Origin: Flavobacterium sp. | GTDB taxonomy: Bacteria; Bacteroidota; Bacteroidia; Flavobacteriales; Flavobacteriaceae | Assembly (NCBI RefSeq): GCF_025352015.1 | Contig: NZ_JANXUG010000066.1 | Location: forward strand, 1-64,000 | Direction of reading: 5' to 3' | DNA: 64,000 bases | Shown: positions 37,304-46,507 of the stretch, piece after piece | How the letters are laid out: every line of letters starts with the position of its first letter | How positions within the stretch are numbered: position 1 is the stretch's first letter | Notes under the pieces: generated by a model | The model's input: the letters and a program-made list of their open reading frames with translations, nothing else | The model's database searches: none | Told to the model about the DNA's origin: nothing | Made by a program: the position numbers and the translations under genes

Positions 37304-38202
37304 GAGCATTAGTAATTTCTGGCGGAGGTAGTAAAGGAGCATTTGCGGGAGGTGTTGCGCAGTATTTGCTTCAAGAAAAATTACATAAATACGACATTCT
37401 AATAGGTAGTTCAACGGGAAGTTTGCTAATTCCTCATTTGGCTTTGGGGAATGTCAAAAAGATTTATAGTATTTACACGAGCGTTGATATGAATAATATT
37501 TTTGACATCAACCCGTTTGTGGTCAAAAAAAGAGAAGAAGGTGATGTGGTTTCTATCAACCATTTCAATGTTTTATTGCAGTTTTTAAAACGAAAGCGAA
37601 CCTTTGGCGAAAGCAATAAATTAAGGAATTATATCAAAGACAATTTCATTGTTGAAGAGTTTAATCAACTTAAATCTTCAGGTTGTAATATTATAGTTAC
37701 GGTTACTAATCTTTCCAAAAACGAAGTAGAATATAAAGCAATTGCCGATTGTGACTACGATGAATTTTGTGATTGGATATGGATTTCGTGTAATTATATT
37801 CCGTTTATGAGTTTGGCAACCAAAAACAATTGCGAATATGGCGATGGAGGATTTTCGAGCTTGGTTCCCATTCGAGAAGCAATAAATCTTGGAGCCACAG
37901 AAGTAGATGTAGTTATTTTAGAAACTGAAATGCAAAGTGTGCCAAAAAAAATAGGAAAAAATCCATTCTCTTTGATGATTGATTTATTTCAAACTTTGTT
38001 AAATCAAGTCGAAAAACATGATATAACAATTGGTAAACTAGCAGCCAAGACTAAAGATGTGAAACTCAATCTGTATTATACTCCCACACAACTGACCAAC
38101 AATGCATTGATTTTTAACAAAGAAAAAATGAAACTTTGGTGGCAGCAAGGATACGATTATGCTAAAAATAAAAGCGAATTGATGAGTGACAATTTGCAAT
38201 AA
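37300..38202 (+). CDS. Patatin-like phospholipase
   Basis: A 300-residue patatin-family lipid acyl hydrolase. The oxyanion-hole motif is SGGGSKGAFAGG at the N-terminus, the nucleophile elbow is GSSTG with Ser38, and the catalytic Asp lies in YGDGGF, giving the complete Ser-Asp dyad. No signal peptide or membrane segment is seen, so it is probably cytoplasmic or peripheral. It is translationally coupled to the upstream M1 peptidase gene, a pairing whose purpose is unclear. Confidence 0.9.
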   Translation: MRALVISGGGSKGAFAGGVAQYLLQEKLHKYDILIGSSTGSLLIPHLALGNVKKIYSIYTSVDMNNIFDINPFVVKKREEGDVVSINHFNVLLQFLKRKRTFGESNKLRNYIKDNFIVEEFNQLKSSGCNIIVTVTNLSKNEVEYKAIADCDYDEFCDWIWISCNYIPFMSLATKNNCEYGDGGFSSLVPIREAINLGATEVDVVILETEMQSVPKKIGKNPFSLMIDLFQTLLNQVEKHDITIGKLAAKTKDVKLNLYYTPTQLTNNALIFNKEKMKLWWQQGYDYAKNKSELMSDNLQ

Positions 38203-38322
38203 TCAGTAAGTTTTCAAAATTAAAATATAGATTGTTTTCATGCCAACTTATTATTAAAAATATAAAGCTTCAGCCATCTTGATACATTTATTTTAATCTT
38301 AATTATGTATTTTTTTTGAATC

Positions 38323-39141
38323 ATGAAAAAATTTGAACTTTCAGCTTTTGTAGAAGTCCAGGGAATTGGTGCTACATCAGGATTGGTATATTTAAACAAT
38401 TTGCTGTACATTGTTTCAGACAACAGCACGTTTCTTTATCAATACACCATCAGTGATAACAGACTTTTTAAGATAAAACTTTTTGAAAACAGTCAAGAAA
38501 GTATTGTCAAAAAAGACAAAGCTGATTTTGAAGTACTCACGTTTTTTGACAATAAACTTTATCTTTTTGGTTCAGGATCTACTAAAAACAGAAATAGGAG
38601 CGTGATTTATTCTATTGAAAACAAATCGATAAAAGAAAAAGATTTAACCAAAATTTATAAAAAACTTACCGATAAAATTTCAATTGATGACTGTGAATTG
38701 AATATTGAAGGCGTCATTATTACTCCCGAAATTACTTATTTTTTTCAACGCGGTAATAGCATTAATGCACCAAACGGTGTGTTTTGTTACGAACGAGAAA
38801 ATCAAAGCGTTACGTTTAATTTGATTACACTTCCAAAAGTTAACGAAATAGAAGCTACGTTTACAGATGCAATTTTGATAGAAGAAACTATTTATTTTTT
38901 GGCTGCAGCCGAAAATACTAATTCAGCTTATGATGACGGCGAAATTATGGGAAGTTTTATTGGAACTATAAATTTGACTACTTTGAAACTTATTGATTGC
39001 ATTCAAATTAGTGCTAAAAATAAATTTGAAGGACTAACGTTGTATAAAAAAACAGCAACCGAAATAGAATTACTCTTCTGTGAAGATAATGATCAAGAGG
39101 AATTGGCATCTACAATTTATCTTTTGAAAATATTGCTATGA
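38323..39141 (+). CDS. Predicted beta-propeller-like protein of unknown function
   Basis: A 272-residue protein without signal peptide. Repeating short beta patterns (GLVYLNNLLYIVSDN, LTFFDNKLYLFGSGS, EGVIITPEITYFFQRG, FEGLTLYKKTATEIELLF) recall a propeller of the type in the DUF6929 group of Bacteroidota, a match made from memory. No catalytic motif was found. It is convergent with the ABC-F gene, with only nine bases between stops. Confidence 0.6.
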   Translation: MKKFELSAFVEVQGIGATSGLVYLNNLLYIVSDNSTFLYQYTISDNRLFKIKLFENSQESIVKKDKADFEVLTFFDNKLYLFGSGSTKNRNRSVIYSIENKSIKEKDLTKIYKKLTDKISIDDCELNIEGVIITPEITYFFQRGNSINAPNGVFCYERENQSVTFNLITLPKVNEIEATFTDAILIEETIYFLAAAENTNSAYDDGEIMGSFIGTINLTTLKLIDCIQISAKNKFEGLTLYKKTATEIELLFCEDNDQEELASTIYLLKILL

Positions 39142-39150
39142 AACTAATCA

Positions 39151-40785
39151 CTATTTTTCAATTTCCCGTAAATGCTCCATTTTCTTGTGTGACAAAAATC
39201 CTTTGATGTCTTCAAAATGTTCTTTTACTCGTTTTTGTCCAAATTCGAAAACTTTGGTTGCCAATCCGTCTAGGAAATCTCTATCGTGGGAAACTAATAT
39301 CAACGTTCCATCAAAATCGCGCAGTGCATCCTTGATGATGTCTTTGGTTTTCATGTCTAAATGATTCGATGGCTCATCAAGAATTAAAAGATTTACAGGT
39401 TCCAATAATAATTTTACCATCGCTAGACGTGTTTTTTCGCCACCCGAAAGCACTTTTACTTTTTTGGTCACATCATCACCATGAAACATAAATGCTCCTA
39501 AAATATTCTTGATTTGCGTTCTCACTTCACCAACTGCAATGTTATCAATGGTTTCAAAAATAGTAGCATTTTCGTCTAATAATGATGCTTGATTTTGAGC
39601 AAAATAGCCTATTTGAGAGTTATGACCAACCTCTACACTGCCGCTATTAATTTCTATTTCTTTCATGATGGCTTTGATCATAGTTGATTTTCCTTCACCA
39701 TTTTTACCCACGAAAGCTACTTTTTGTCCGCGTTCAATGACCATATTGGCATCTTTAAAAATCAAATTTTCGCCATACGATTTTGTTAAATCCTTTACGA
39801 TGACTGGATATTGTCCGGAACGAATGGCTGGTGGAAATTTCAACTTTAGTGCTGAATTGTCAATTTCATCAATTTCAACAGGAATAATTTTTTCGAGCAT
39901 CTTTACACGTGATTGTACGGATAAGGTTTTAGAAAAAGTTCCTTTAAAACGATCGATAAATTCTTGATTTTCGGCAATCATTTTTTGCTGCTCGTCATAG
40001 GCTTTTTGCTGGTGGATTCTTCTGTCTTTTCGAAGTTCGAGATAATGCGAATACTTGGCTTTATAATCATAAATTCTTCCCATTGTCACTTCAATAGTTC
40101 TGTTTGTAATGTTATCTACAAATGCTCTATCGTGGGAAATTACCACTACGGCTTTCGCCGAATTTATCAAAAAATCTTCCAACCATTGAATACTTTCAAT
40201 ATCCATGTGGTTTGTTGGCTCATCCAGTAAAATCAAATCTGGTTTTTGCAATAAGATTTTTGAGAGTTCAATTCGCATTCTCCAACCTCCAGAAAACTCC
40301 GAAGTTTTACGAGTAAAATCTTCTCTTTCAAATCCTAAACCCGTTAATATTTTTTCAACTTCGGCTTCATAATTTATTTCTTCGATGGCATAAAACTTCT
40401 CGCTTAAGTCTGAAACACGTTCGATAAGTTTCATATATGCATCACTTTCATAATCTGTTCTTACGGTAAGTTGCTCATTAATAGCATCAATTTCGGCTTT
40501 CATTTTAAATATTTCACCAAACGCTTTGGATGCTTCTTCCATTACCGTCGCATCGTCTTTTGTAAATAAATGTTGCGGCAAATAAGCAATGACAGCGTCT
40601 TTTGGAGCAGAAACATTGCCAGTTGAAGGTTTAGTTTCTCCGGCAATTATTTTTAGCAGCGTTGATTTTCCGGCACCATTTTTACCCATTAAGGCAATTT
40701 TGTCATTTTCATTGATAGCAAAAGAAACGTCACTAAAAAGTGTTGTTCCGCCAAATTGCACCGAGACGTCGTTAATTGTAATCAT
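39151..40785 (-). CDS. ABC-F family ATPase
   Basis: A 544-residue tandem ATPase without membrane segments. Both nucleotide sites look complete: domain 1 has GKNGAGKST, signature SGGWRMR and LILLDEPTNHMD; domain 2 has GKNGEGKST, LSGGEKTR and LLILDEPSNHLD. The linker is rich in charged residues. Members of this class bind the ribosome E site and act in translation. It differs from the other ABC-F protein of this window, in which one site is degenerate. Confidence 0.9.
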   Translation of the reverse strand: MITINDVSVQFGGTTLFSDVSFAINENDKIALMGKNGAGKSTLLKIIAGETKPSTGNVSAPKDAVIAYLPQHLFTKDDATVMEEASKAFGEIFKMKAEIDAINEQLTVRTDYESDAYMKLIERVSDLSEKFYAIEEINYEAEVEKILTGLGFEREDFTRKTSEFSGGWRMRIELSKILLQKPDLILLDEPTNHMDIESIQWLEDFLINSAKAVVVISHDRAFVDNITNRTIEVTMGRIYDYKAKYSHYLELRKDRRIHQQKAYDEQQKMIAENQEFIDRFKGTFSKTLSVQSRVKMLEKIIPVEIDEIDNSALKLKFPPAIRSGQYPVIVKDLTKSYGENLIFKDANMVIERGQKVAFVGKNGEGKSTMIKAIMKEIEINSGSVEVGHNSQIGYFAQNQASLLDENATIFETIDNIAVGEVRTQIKNILGAFMFHGDDVTKKVKVLSGGEKTRLAMVKLLLEPVNLLILDEPSNHLDMKTKDIIKDALRDFDGTLILVSHDRDFLDGLATKVFEFGQKRVKEHFEDIKGFLSHKKMEHLREIEK

Positions 40786-40894
40786 TTTAAACTGTTGGAT
40801 TGTTGGACAATAAAATCATCCTGTTTTAAAAAATGCAAATTAATTTAAAAAATGAGGCAACCTAGCTTTTAACTGGTCTTATGAAAAAATATTT

Positions 40895-41248
40895 TCAATA
40901 AGGCGTAAACTGATCTTCGGCATTTTGTTCGGGAACAATATAAATTCTGTGCCAATCGTCTCCTTCCATAAGTTCCCAAGAATGACCTTCGCCTTGAATG
41001 TCTTTGGCGACAAGTAGTATTCCAGGTTCTAAAATAAATTGTTTTCCATTAGAGGTGGTAAACTTCAGTTTTCCTTTTAAAGTAACTACGTATTGCTCTC
41101 GCGGTGCGGTATGCTGGTGTTTTTGGTATTCTTCGATTTTAGTTTGAATAATAAAACAGTCACTTTTTATAGTCACATGTTCGGGTAAAAATCCTTCTTC
41201 AAAGTAGGAATTTCCCATGGTATCATTTTGAATTCTAAAAGCACGCAT
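40895..41248 (-). CDS. Cupin-fold protein
   Basis: A 117-residue single cupin. The segment QKHQHTAPREQYVVTLKGKLKF with a later GEGHSWEL-like His provides possible metal ligands (HxH, E, H). Function is unknown; such small cupins may bind a metal or ligand. It is followed, 15 bases upstream on the minus strand, by a DUF2007-like gene and probably forms a short operon with it. Confidence 0.7.
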   Translation of the reverse strand: MRAFRIQNDTMGNSYFEEGFLPEHVTIKSDCFIIQTKIEEYQKHQHTAPREQYVVTLKGKLKFTTSNGKQFILEPGILLVAKDIQGEGHSWELMEGDDWHRIYIVPEQNAEDQFTPY

Positions 41249-41263
41249 TTCTTTAATTTATAA

Positions 41264-41479
41264 TTAAATACTTAATCGAAATTCCTCAATTATGGGATTG
41301 GCTTTGCCATAATCAATTTCTTGAATGAACAGTTCAACTGCTTTTGCATTTTGAATACTAGGCAAAACATTCGCCTGATTGTTATCTCTAATGACCACTT
41401 TTATAGTAGCCTCTTCTAGTTTCTCCTTTAAACCAACTGCCAGGATTTCATCGCCCGAAAATATTTTTATTAAGCCCAT
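41264..41479 (-). CDS. Small DUF2007-like protein (putative signal transducing protein)
   Basis: A 71-residue protein with the pattern IKIFSGDEILAVGLKEKLEEA..VVIRDNNQ, typical of the DUF2007 'putative signal transducing' family, a ferredoxin-like small domain related to GlnB-like folds. Position between a DEAD-box-like gene and the cupin gene, all minus strand, suggests co-transcription with the cupin. No biochemical function is established. Confidence 0.7.
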   Translation of the reverse strand: MGLIKIFSGDEILAVGLKEKLEEATIKVVIRDNNQANVLPSIQNAKAVELFIQEIDYGKANPIIEEFRLSI

Positions 41480-41524
41480 TGTTTAATTAAGAATTAAAAT
41501 TTACGAATTGTTATTTATTGAAGA

Positions 41525-42139
41525 CTACTCTTCTATTTCAAAGAAGAGTGGTTCAATCATTATCTTATCTGCAAGTGTTTCTACTCTTTCGGTTATTTGT
41601 GTGCAAAAAAACAAGCGTTGTGTTTTTTCGATACTGTTTGACAAACGCATCACAACGGCATCCATTCGGTTTCTAAAAAGTATATCAGCATCGTCTACGA
41701 TTAGCATTTTGATTGTATTGCTGTTAAATCCTGCCGAGGTAAACATGGCGTTGATTTTGTTGGGTGTTCCAATTAAAATATCCAGTCCTAAAGACACAAT
41801 ATTTTTATCATAATCGATGTCACCTTTGTCATGAACACCAAGAATACTCAAATCGTGATAGGTTCCATATTTCAAAAAAAGTTCTTCCATTTCTAAAACT
41901 TTTTCTTTGGTTTCTACGATAATTAAAGCTCTGGTACTTTCCTCCATTGTTTTTTCTAACCGCTGTATAACGTTCAAAACTATGGTAGTTGATTTTCCTG
42001 TTTTGGCAGATGACTGAATTACAGCATCAGCACCGCTTTTGATGGTCGAAAAAGTAAGCTGCTGGATTTCATTTGCTACCGTCAAACCGTTTTCTATTAA
42101 TGCTTGTTGGAGGTTTGGGTTTATTTTTTTTAGATTCAT
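41525..42139 (-). CDS. Stand-alone DEAD-box-like domain, degenerate
   Basis: A 204-residue protein equal to only the first RecA-like domain of a DEAD-box RNA helicase. The Q motif region (ANEIQQLTFSTIKSG) and a P-loop (SSAKTGKST) remain and GTPNKI matches motif Ib. Motif II is DDAD (149-152) rather than DEAD, and motif III is CTQ rather than SAT. The second RecA domain is absent and the next 45 bases contain no continuation, so helicase activity is unlikely. It lies between the sigma-54 regulator and the DUF2007-like gene, all on the minus strand. Confidence 0.78.
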   Translation of the reverse strand: MNLKKINPNLQQALIENGLTVANEIQQLTFSTIKSGADAVIQSSAKTGKSTTIVLNVIQRLEKTMEESTRALIIVETKEKVLEMEELFLKYGTYHDLSILGVHDKGDIDYDKNIVSLGLDILIGTPNKINAMFTSAGFNSNTIKMLIVDDADILFRNRMDAVVMRLSNSIEKTQRLFFCTQITERVETLADKIMIEPLFFEIEE

Positions 42140-42185
42140 TTTTTTAGTTGTCAGTTAAATCCCTAGAATAGATACTAGTTAACTT

Positions 42186-43349
42186 TTATTTAGAGGCAAA
42201 AAGTTTAACATCCGTTTCTGAAATTTCGCTTCCGCCAAGGATTATCAAACGTTCAATCACATTTCTTAACTCACGGATATTTCCAGTCCAATCATATTCT
42301 TGCAATAATGTAATGGCTTGTTTTGAAAATTTTTTTTGGACATTCCCTTGCTCTTCGGCAATCTTCTGTGCAAAATGTGCTGTCAATAAGGGAATATCTT
42401 TACGTCTATCATTTAAAGAAGGCACTTTGATTAAAATTACTGCCAATCGATGGTATAAATCTTCACGAAAACGACCCTCGGCAATTTCTTTTTTCAAATC
42501 TTTATTGGTTGCTGCAATCACTCTCACATTGATTTTGATGTCTTTGTCTGCACCTACTCTTTGAATCATATTTTCTTGCAACGCACGCAAAACTTTAGCT
42601 TGCGCAGATAAACTCATATCGCCAATTTCGTCCAAAAATATGGTTCCGCCATCGGCTGCTTCAAATTTTCCTGCTCTGTCTTTTATGGCTGATGTAAACG
42701 CGCCTTTCACGTGCCCAAACAATTCACTTTCGATTAATTCTGTTGGAATGGCAGCGCAATTAACTTCTATCATTGGTGCATTGGCACGTTCGCTTTTTTC
42801 GTGTAATTGATGCGCTACCAATTCTTTTCCCGTTCCGTTTGAGCCGGTAATCAAAACTCTTGCATCAGTCAAAGCTACTTTTTCAATCATCATTTTGATT
42901 TGATTGACCCCTTCACTTTTGCCTATGATTTCATAGTTTTCGGAAACTTTTTTCTTTAGAATTTTGTTTTCAAGCACTAATTGTTTTTTGTCTAAAGCAT
43001 TGCGAACAGTATTTAATAACCTATTCAAATCGGGTGGTTTTGAGATATAATCAAATGCGCCTAAACGCATAGTGTTTACTGCAGTTTCCAAGTCTCCATG
43101 ACCAGAAATCATTACAATCGGTATTTCAGGTTTAATTTTTTTAACGGCTTCAAGTAGTTCTTCGCCGTTCATTTTAGGCATTTTGATGTCGCAAAGCACT
43201 AGGTCGTACTCTTCGTTTTTTATTTTTTCAAAACCAAGCTTTCCGTCTTCGGCTTCGTCAACTATATAGGTGTCGTTTTCTTCAGAAAGTATTTTTGTAA
43301 GTACCCTGCGGATTGCAGCTTCGTCTTCGATGATTAAAATTTTGGGCAT
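42186..43349 (-). CDS. Sigma-54 activator response regulator (NtrC class) lacking a DNA-binding domain
   Basis: A 387-residue protein. Receiver domain at 1-120 with phosphoacceptor Asp54 (VLCDIKMPKMNG); AAA+ domain from about 140 to 385 with Walker A GSNGTGKE, sigma-54 contact loop GAFTSA (consensus GAFTGA) at 216-221, Walker B GGTIFLDEIGD. The protein ends shortly after the AAA lid (RELRNVIERLIILGG...), so the C-terminal Fis-type helix-turn-helix is missing. Such activators work from solution or through protein partners. A cognate histidine kinase is not adjacent, so it is an orphan regulator here. Confidence 0.9.
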   Translation of the reverse strand: MPKILIIEDEAAIRRVLTKILSEENDTYIVDEAEDGKLGFEKIKNEEYDLVLCDIKMPKMNGEELLEAVKKIKPEIPIVMISGHGDLETAVNTMRLGAFDYISKPPDLNRLLNTVRNALDKKQLVLENKILKKKVSENYEIIGKSEGVNQIKMMIEKVALTDARVLITGSNGTGKELVAHQLHEKSERANAPMIEVNCAAIPTELIESELFGHVKGAFTSAIKDRAGKFEAADGGTIFLDEIGDMSLSAQAKVLRALQENMIQRVGADKDIKINVRVIAATNKDLKKEIAEGRFREDLYHRLAVILIKVPSLNDRRKDIPLLTAHFAQKIAEEQGNVQKKFSKQAITLLQEYDWTGNIRELRNVIERLIILGGSEISETDVKLFASK

Positions 43350-43511
43350 TTTATTTTATGGTGAATTGTAAATGATGAATTCTGAATCATTGTTGTATAA
43401 AACAACTGTTTTTATTGATTTGACAAAAGTAGCATAATTTCACATTAAGAGCTTTACTTTTGTTGCATCAAAAATAGATTTAATACTTTTACAACGTTAA
43501 AATTAGCGACT

Positions 43512-44330
43512 ATGTCTACTGCCAAAAAAGATTATAAAAGAATAACCACAAAGTCATTATTTGACATGAAAGCCAATGGCGAAAAAATTTCTATGCTCAC
43601 TGCTTATGATTTCACAATGGCAAAAATTGTTGATTCTGCTGGAGTTGATGTGATTTTGGTTGGCGATTCTGCTAGTAATGTTATGGCTGGTCATGAAACT
43701 ACGTTGCCTATTACACTTGACCAAATGATTTATCATGCATCTGGCGTAGTTCGAGCCATTGAACGTGCTTTGGTTGTCGTTGATTTGCCTTTTGGAAGTT
43801 ATCAGTCAGATCCCAAAGAAGCATTGCGATCTGCTATCAGAATCATGAAAGAAAGCGGCGGGCATGCTGTAAAACTAGAGGGTGGAAGCGAAATTAAGGA
43901 AAGCATCAAACGTATTTTGAATGCAGGAATTCCAGTGATGGGGCATTTGGGTTTGACACCACAATCTATCTATAAATTCGGAACTTATTCTGTTAGAGCC
44001 AAGGAAGAAGAAGAAGCAGAACAATTAATCGAAGATGCAAAATTGCTAGAAAAATTGGGTTGTTTTGCTTTGGTTTTGGAAAAAATTCCTGCATCATTGG
44101 CATCGAAAGTAGCCAAAACTATTTCTATTCCTGTTATTGGTATTGGAGCTGGTGGTGGTGTTGACGGACAAGTATTGGTCATTCACGATATGCTTGGTAT
44201 GAATAATGAATTTAGTCCACGATTTTTAAGACGTTATTTAAATTTGTACGAACAAATGACTACTGCAATAGGGAATTATGTTGCAGATGTGAAATCGAGT
44301 GATTTTCCTAATATACATGAGCAATATTAA
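43512..44330 (+). CDS. panB: 3-Methyl-2-oxobutanoate hydroxymethyltransferase
   Basis: A 272-residue enzyme of pantothenate (hence CoA) synthesis that transfers a hydroxymethyl group from 5,10-methylene-tetrahydrofolate to alpha-ketoisovalerate. The metal-binding [12 protein letters not shown] motif, the VVDLPFGSY segment, [15 protein letters not shown] and [14 protein letters not shown] are all seen. Length is normal. An RluA-type pseudouridine synthase gene starts 21 bases after its stop (a pair I recall as common in this group). Confidence 0.97.
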   Translation: MSTAKKDYKRITTKSLFDMKANGEKISMLTAYDFTMAKIVDSAGVDVILVGDSASNVMAGHETTLPITLDQMIYHASGVVRAIERALVVVDLPFGSYQSDPKEALRSAIRIMKESGGHAVKLEGGSEIKESIKRILNAGIPVMGHLGLTPQSIYKFGTYSVRAKEEEEAEQLIEDAKLLEKLGCFALVLEKIPASLASKVAKTISIPVIGIGAGGGVDGQVLVIHDMLGMNNEFSPRFLRRYLNLYEQMTTAIGNYVADVKSSDFPNIHEQY

Positions 44331-44351
44331 TTCAGATTTGAAAATTTGAAA

Positions 44352-45041
44352 ATGAAAGAAGTCTCAAATAAAGACAACCTCCACGTCCTTCATGAAGACA
44401 ATCACATTATTGTTGTAAATAAACGAGTTGGCGACCTTGTTCAAGGCGATAAAACGGGAGACAAACCTTTGTCAGAAGTGGTAAAAGTATATCTCAAAGA
44501 AAAATACAACAAACCTGGAGAAGTTTTTCTTGGTGTGGTTCACAGATTGGATAGACCCACAACCGGAATTGTAGTTTTTGCCAAAACCACAAAGGCCTTA
44601 ACTCGTTTGAATGAAATGTTTAGTAAGAGAGAAACGCAAAAAACTTATTGGGCTGTTGTAAAAAACAAGCCCGAAAACGACACCAGTACATTAATTCATT
44701 ATTTAAAAAGAAACGAAAAAAACAATACTTCCAAAGCGCATCTTAAAGAAATTCCAGAAAGTAAAAAAGCTAGTTTAGAGTATAAAATCATTAAAAAACT
44801 AGACAATTATTTTGTGCTCGAAATCAATCTTCTCACAGGAAGACATCATCAAATTAGAGCACAAATGGCAGCCATTGGATGTCCTATAAAAGGAGATTTG
44901 AAATATGGTTTTGAACGCAGTAATCTAGATGGTGGTATTCATTTGCATGCCCGCAAACTGGTTTTTATACATCCTGTTTCTAAAGAGGCACTCGAAATTA
45001 TTGCTCCAACGCCAAAAGATGCTATTTGGAAATCTATTTAG
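44352..45041 (+). CDS. RluA-family rRNA/tRNA pseudouridine synthase
   Basis: A 229-residue pseudouridine synthase. The catalytic Asp is in VHRLDRPTTGIVVFAK, and the family motifs TGRHHQIRAQMA and HLHARKLVFIHP follow. There is no N-terminal S4 domain, so it is the short form. The track start is a TTG at 44346; the ATG at 44352 is preferred. The AATTTGAAAA-type repeat reaches into this start region. The modified base cannot be deduced. Confidence 0.9.
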   Translation: MKEVSNKDNLHVLHEDNHIIVVNKRVGDLVQGDKTGDKPLSEVVKVYLKEKYNKPGEVFLGVVHRLDRPTTGIVVFAKTTKALTRLNEMFSKRETQKTYWAVVKNKPENDTSTLIHYLKRNEKNNTSKAHLKEIPESKKASLEYKIIKKLDNYFVLEINLLTGRHHQIRAQMAAIGCPIKGDLKYGFERSNLDGGIHLHARKLVFIHPVSKEALEIIAPTPKDAIWKSI

Positions 45042-45094
45042 TATTAAAAGCGTATTTTTACTTATATTATTTAACCCAATTAAAAATATCTGCA

Positions 45095-46447
45095 ATGAAA
45101 AAAGTAATTTTAACCGTTGTTTTACTGTTTGGTTTTGGTGCTTTTGCACAAGACCATTTTTCTGGAATAAGCACTTCCAATAGGGTTGGAATTTTAAACG
45201 GAGCTCTTAATCCAGCCGAGTTTTCCAACCTGTCCAAAAAATTTGAAATCAATTTTTATGGTGTTTGTTTTGATGTTTCCAATAATAAAATTGGTTTCAA
45301 AGATTTAACGTCCCACTCTAATCTTGAAACTTTAATTTTTAAAGGAAATGAGCCTGTAAATATGCGTTTTGATGGTGCAATTGTTGGTCCTAGTTTCGCA
45401 ATGAGATGGATGAAATGGGGATTTGGAATTACCACTAAAGCCAATGTTAAATTTGATGTTGTAAATGTAGACACTGCTATTGGAAATGCGATTACAAATT
45501 CGGGAAGTATTCAAGCACTTGTTCCTGTTTTTTTAAATCAGTCTGGAAATCAAAGATTAAACGGGACTTCTTATGGAGAAGTAGGTTTATCTGCGGCACG
45601 AACACTTTTTGATAATGACAAACACACCATTAGCGCAGGAATAACTTTCAAATTTTTGTTTCCAGGCTCTTATTCAAACGTTGGTTTAAGTAATCTAAAA
45701 GGAACTATTACTAAAGATCCTACAGGAGCTTATTTGACTACTGATCAAGCTGCTAATTTGAATATTGCTTATTCTGGTAATTTGGCCGATAGCTTTAAGA
45801 ATTTTAATGATTACACTAAATCTATTTTTGGTGGTCTAAATGGTGTCGCTACCGATATTGGTGCTACTTACCAATGGAAAGATGGTAAAACAAAATATAA
45901 AATTAAAGCTGGATTTGCCATCAGAAACATGGGAAGCATGACTTTTAAAAATAATAATAATTATAACACTAATTATACATTAAACATACAACCAACCTTG
46001 CAAAATCCGAAAGGATTAGATTTAAGTTTGTTCGCTAATGTAAATAATTTAAGTGATGTAGAGCAAATTTTATTAAGCAAAGGCTATTTAACCAAAAACC
46101 CCGAGAAAAAGGAATTTAAAGTAAATATGCCGACATTAATGACGTTATATGCTGACTTCAAAATTGTTCCAAAAGTGTATGTTACAGGATATTTACAACA
46201 AAAATTAAAAAAAGATGACAGCGATGACCAAGTCACAGTTCGTAATATTTTTTCAGTTACACCCAGAGTTAATCTTGGTTTTTTTGAAGCGTATATTCCA
46301 GTTTCAACAGATGATATATCGGGAACAAACGTAGGTTTAGGTTTTAGACTAGCTGGTTTTTATCTTGGATCAAATTCTATCATAACCTCTTTAGCAGATG
46401 GTAAACAAGCCAATTTTTATACCGGTTATCGCCTTGCATTTTTATAA
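45095..46447 (+). CDS. Outer-membrane beta-barrel-like protein, DUF5723-type
   Basis: A 450-residue exported protein. The ATG at 45095 opens a good signal peptide (MKKVILTVVLLFGFGAFAQ); the track start at 45026 would add 23 residues in front. Alternating beta strands fill the sequence and the chain ends in a Phe-Leu (YTGYRLAFL), like outer-membrane barrels. It resembles the DUF5723 group of flavobacterial barrel proteins. Its function is not known. The gene is preceded by the RluA homolog and followed by a 60-base gap to the aldehyde dehydrogenase. Confidence 0.7.
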   Translation: MKKVILTVVLLFGFGAFAQDHFSGISTSNRVGILNGALNPAEFSNLSKKFEINFYGVCFDVSNNKIGFKDLTSHSNLETLIFKGNEPVNMRFDGAIVGPSFAMRWMKWGFGITTKANVKFDVVNVDTAIGNAITNSGSIQALVPVFLNQSGNQRLNGTSYGEVGLSAARTLFDNDKHTISAGITFKFLFPGSYSNVGLSNLKGTITKDPTGAYLTTDQAANLNIAYSGNLADSFKNFNDYTKSIFGGLNGVATDIGATYQWKDGKTKYKIKAGFAIRNMGSMTFKNNNNYNTNYTLNIQPTLQNPKGLDLSLFANVNNLSDVEQILLSKGYLTKNPEKKEFKVNMPTLMTLYADFKIVPKVYVTGYLQQKLKKDDSDDQVTVRNIFSVTPRVNLGFFEAYIPVSTDDISGTNVGLGFRLAGFYLGSNSIITSLADGKQANFYTGYRLAFL

Positions 46448-46507
46448 ATAATAAAGTTGAATTATAAATGTTTAAATCGTAACTTGCTGAACCAATTCTG
46501 TTAAGTT

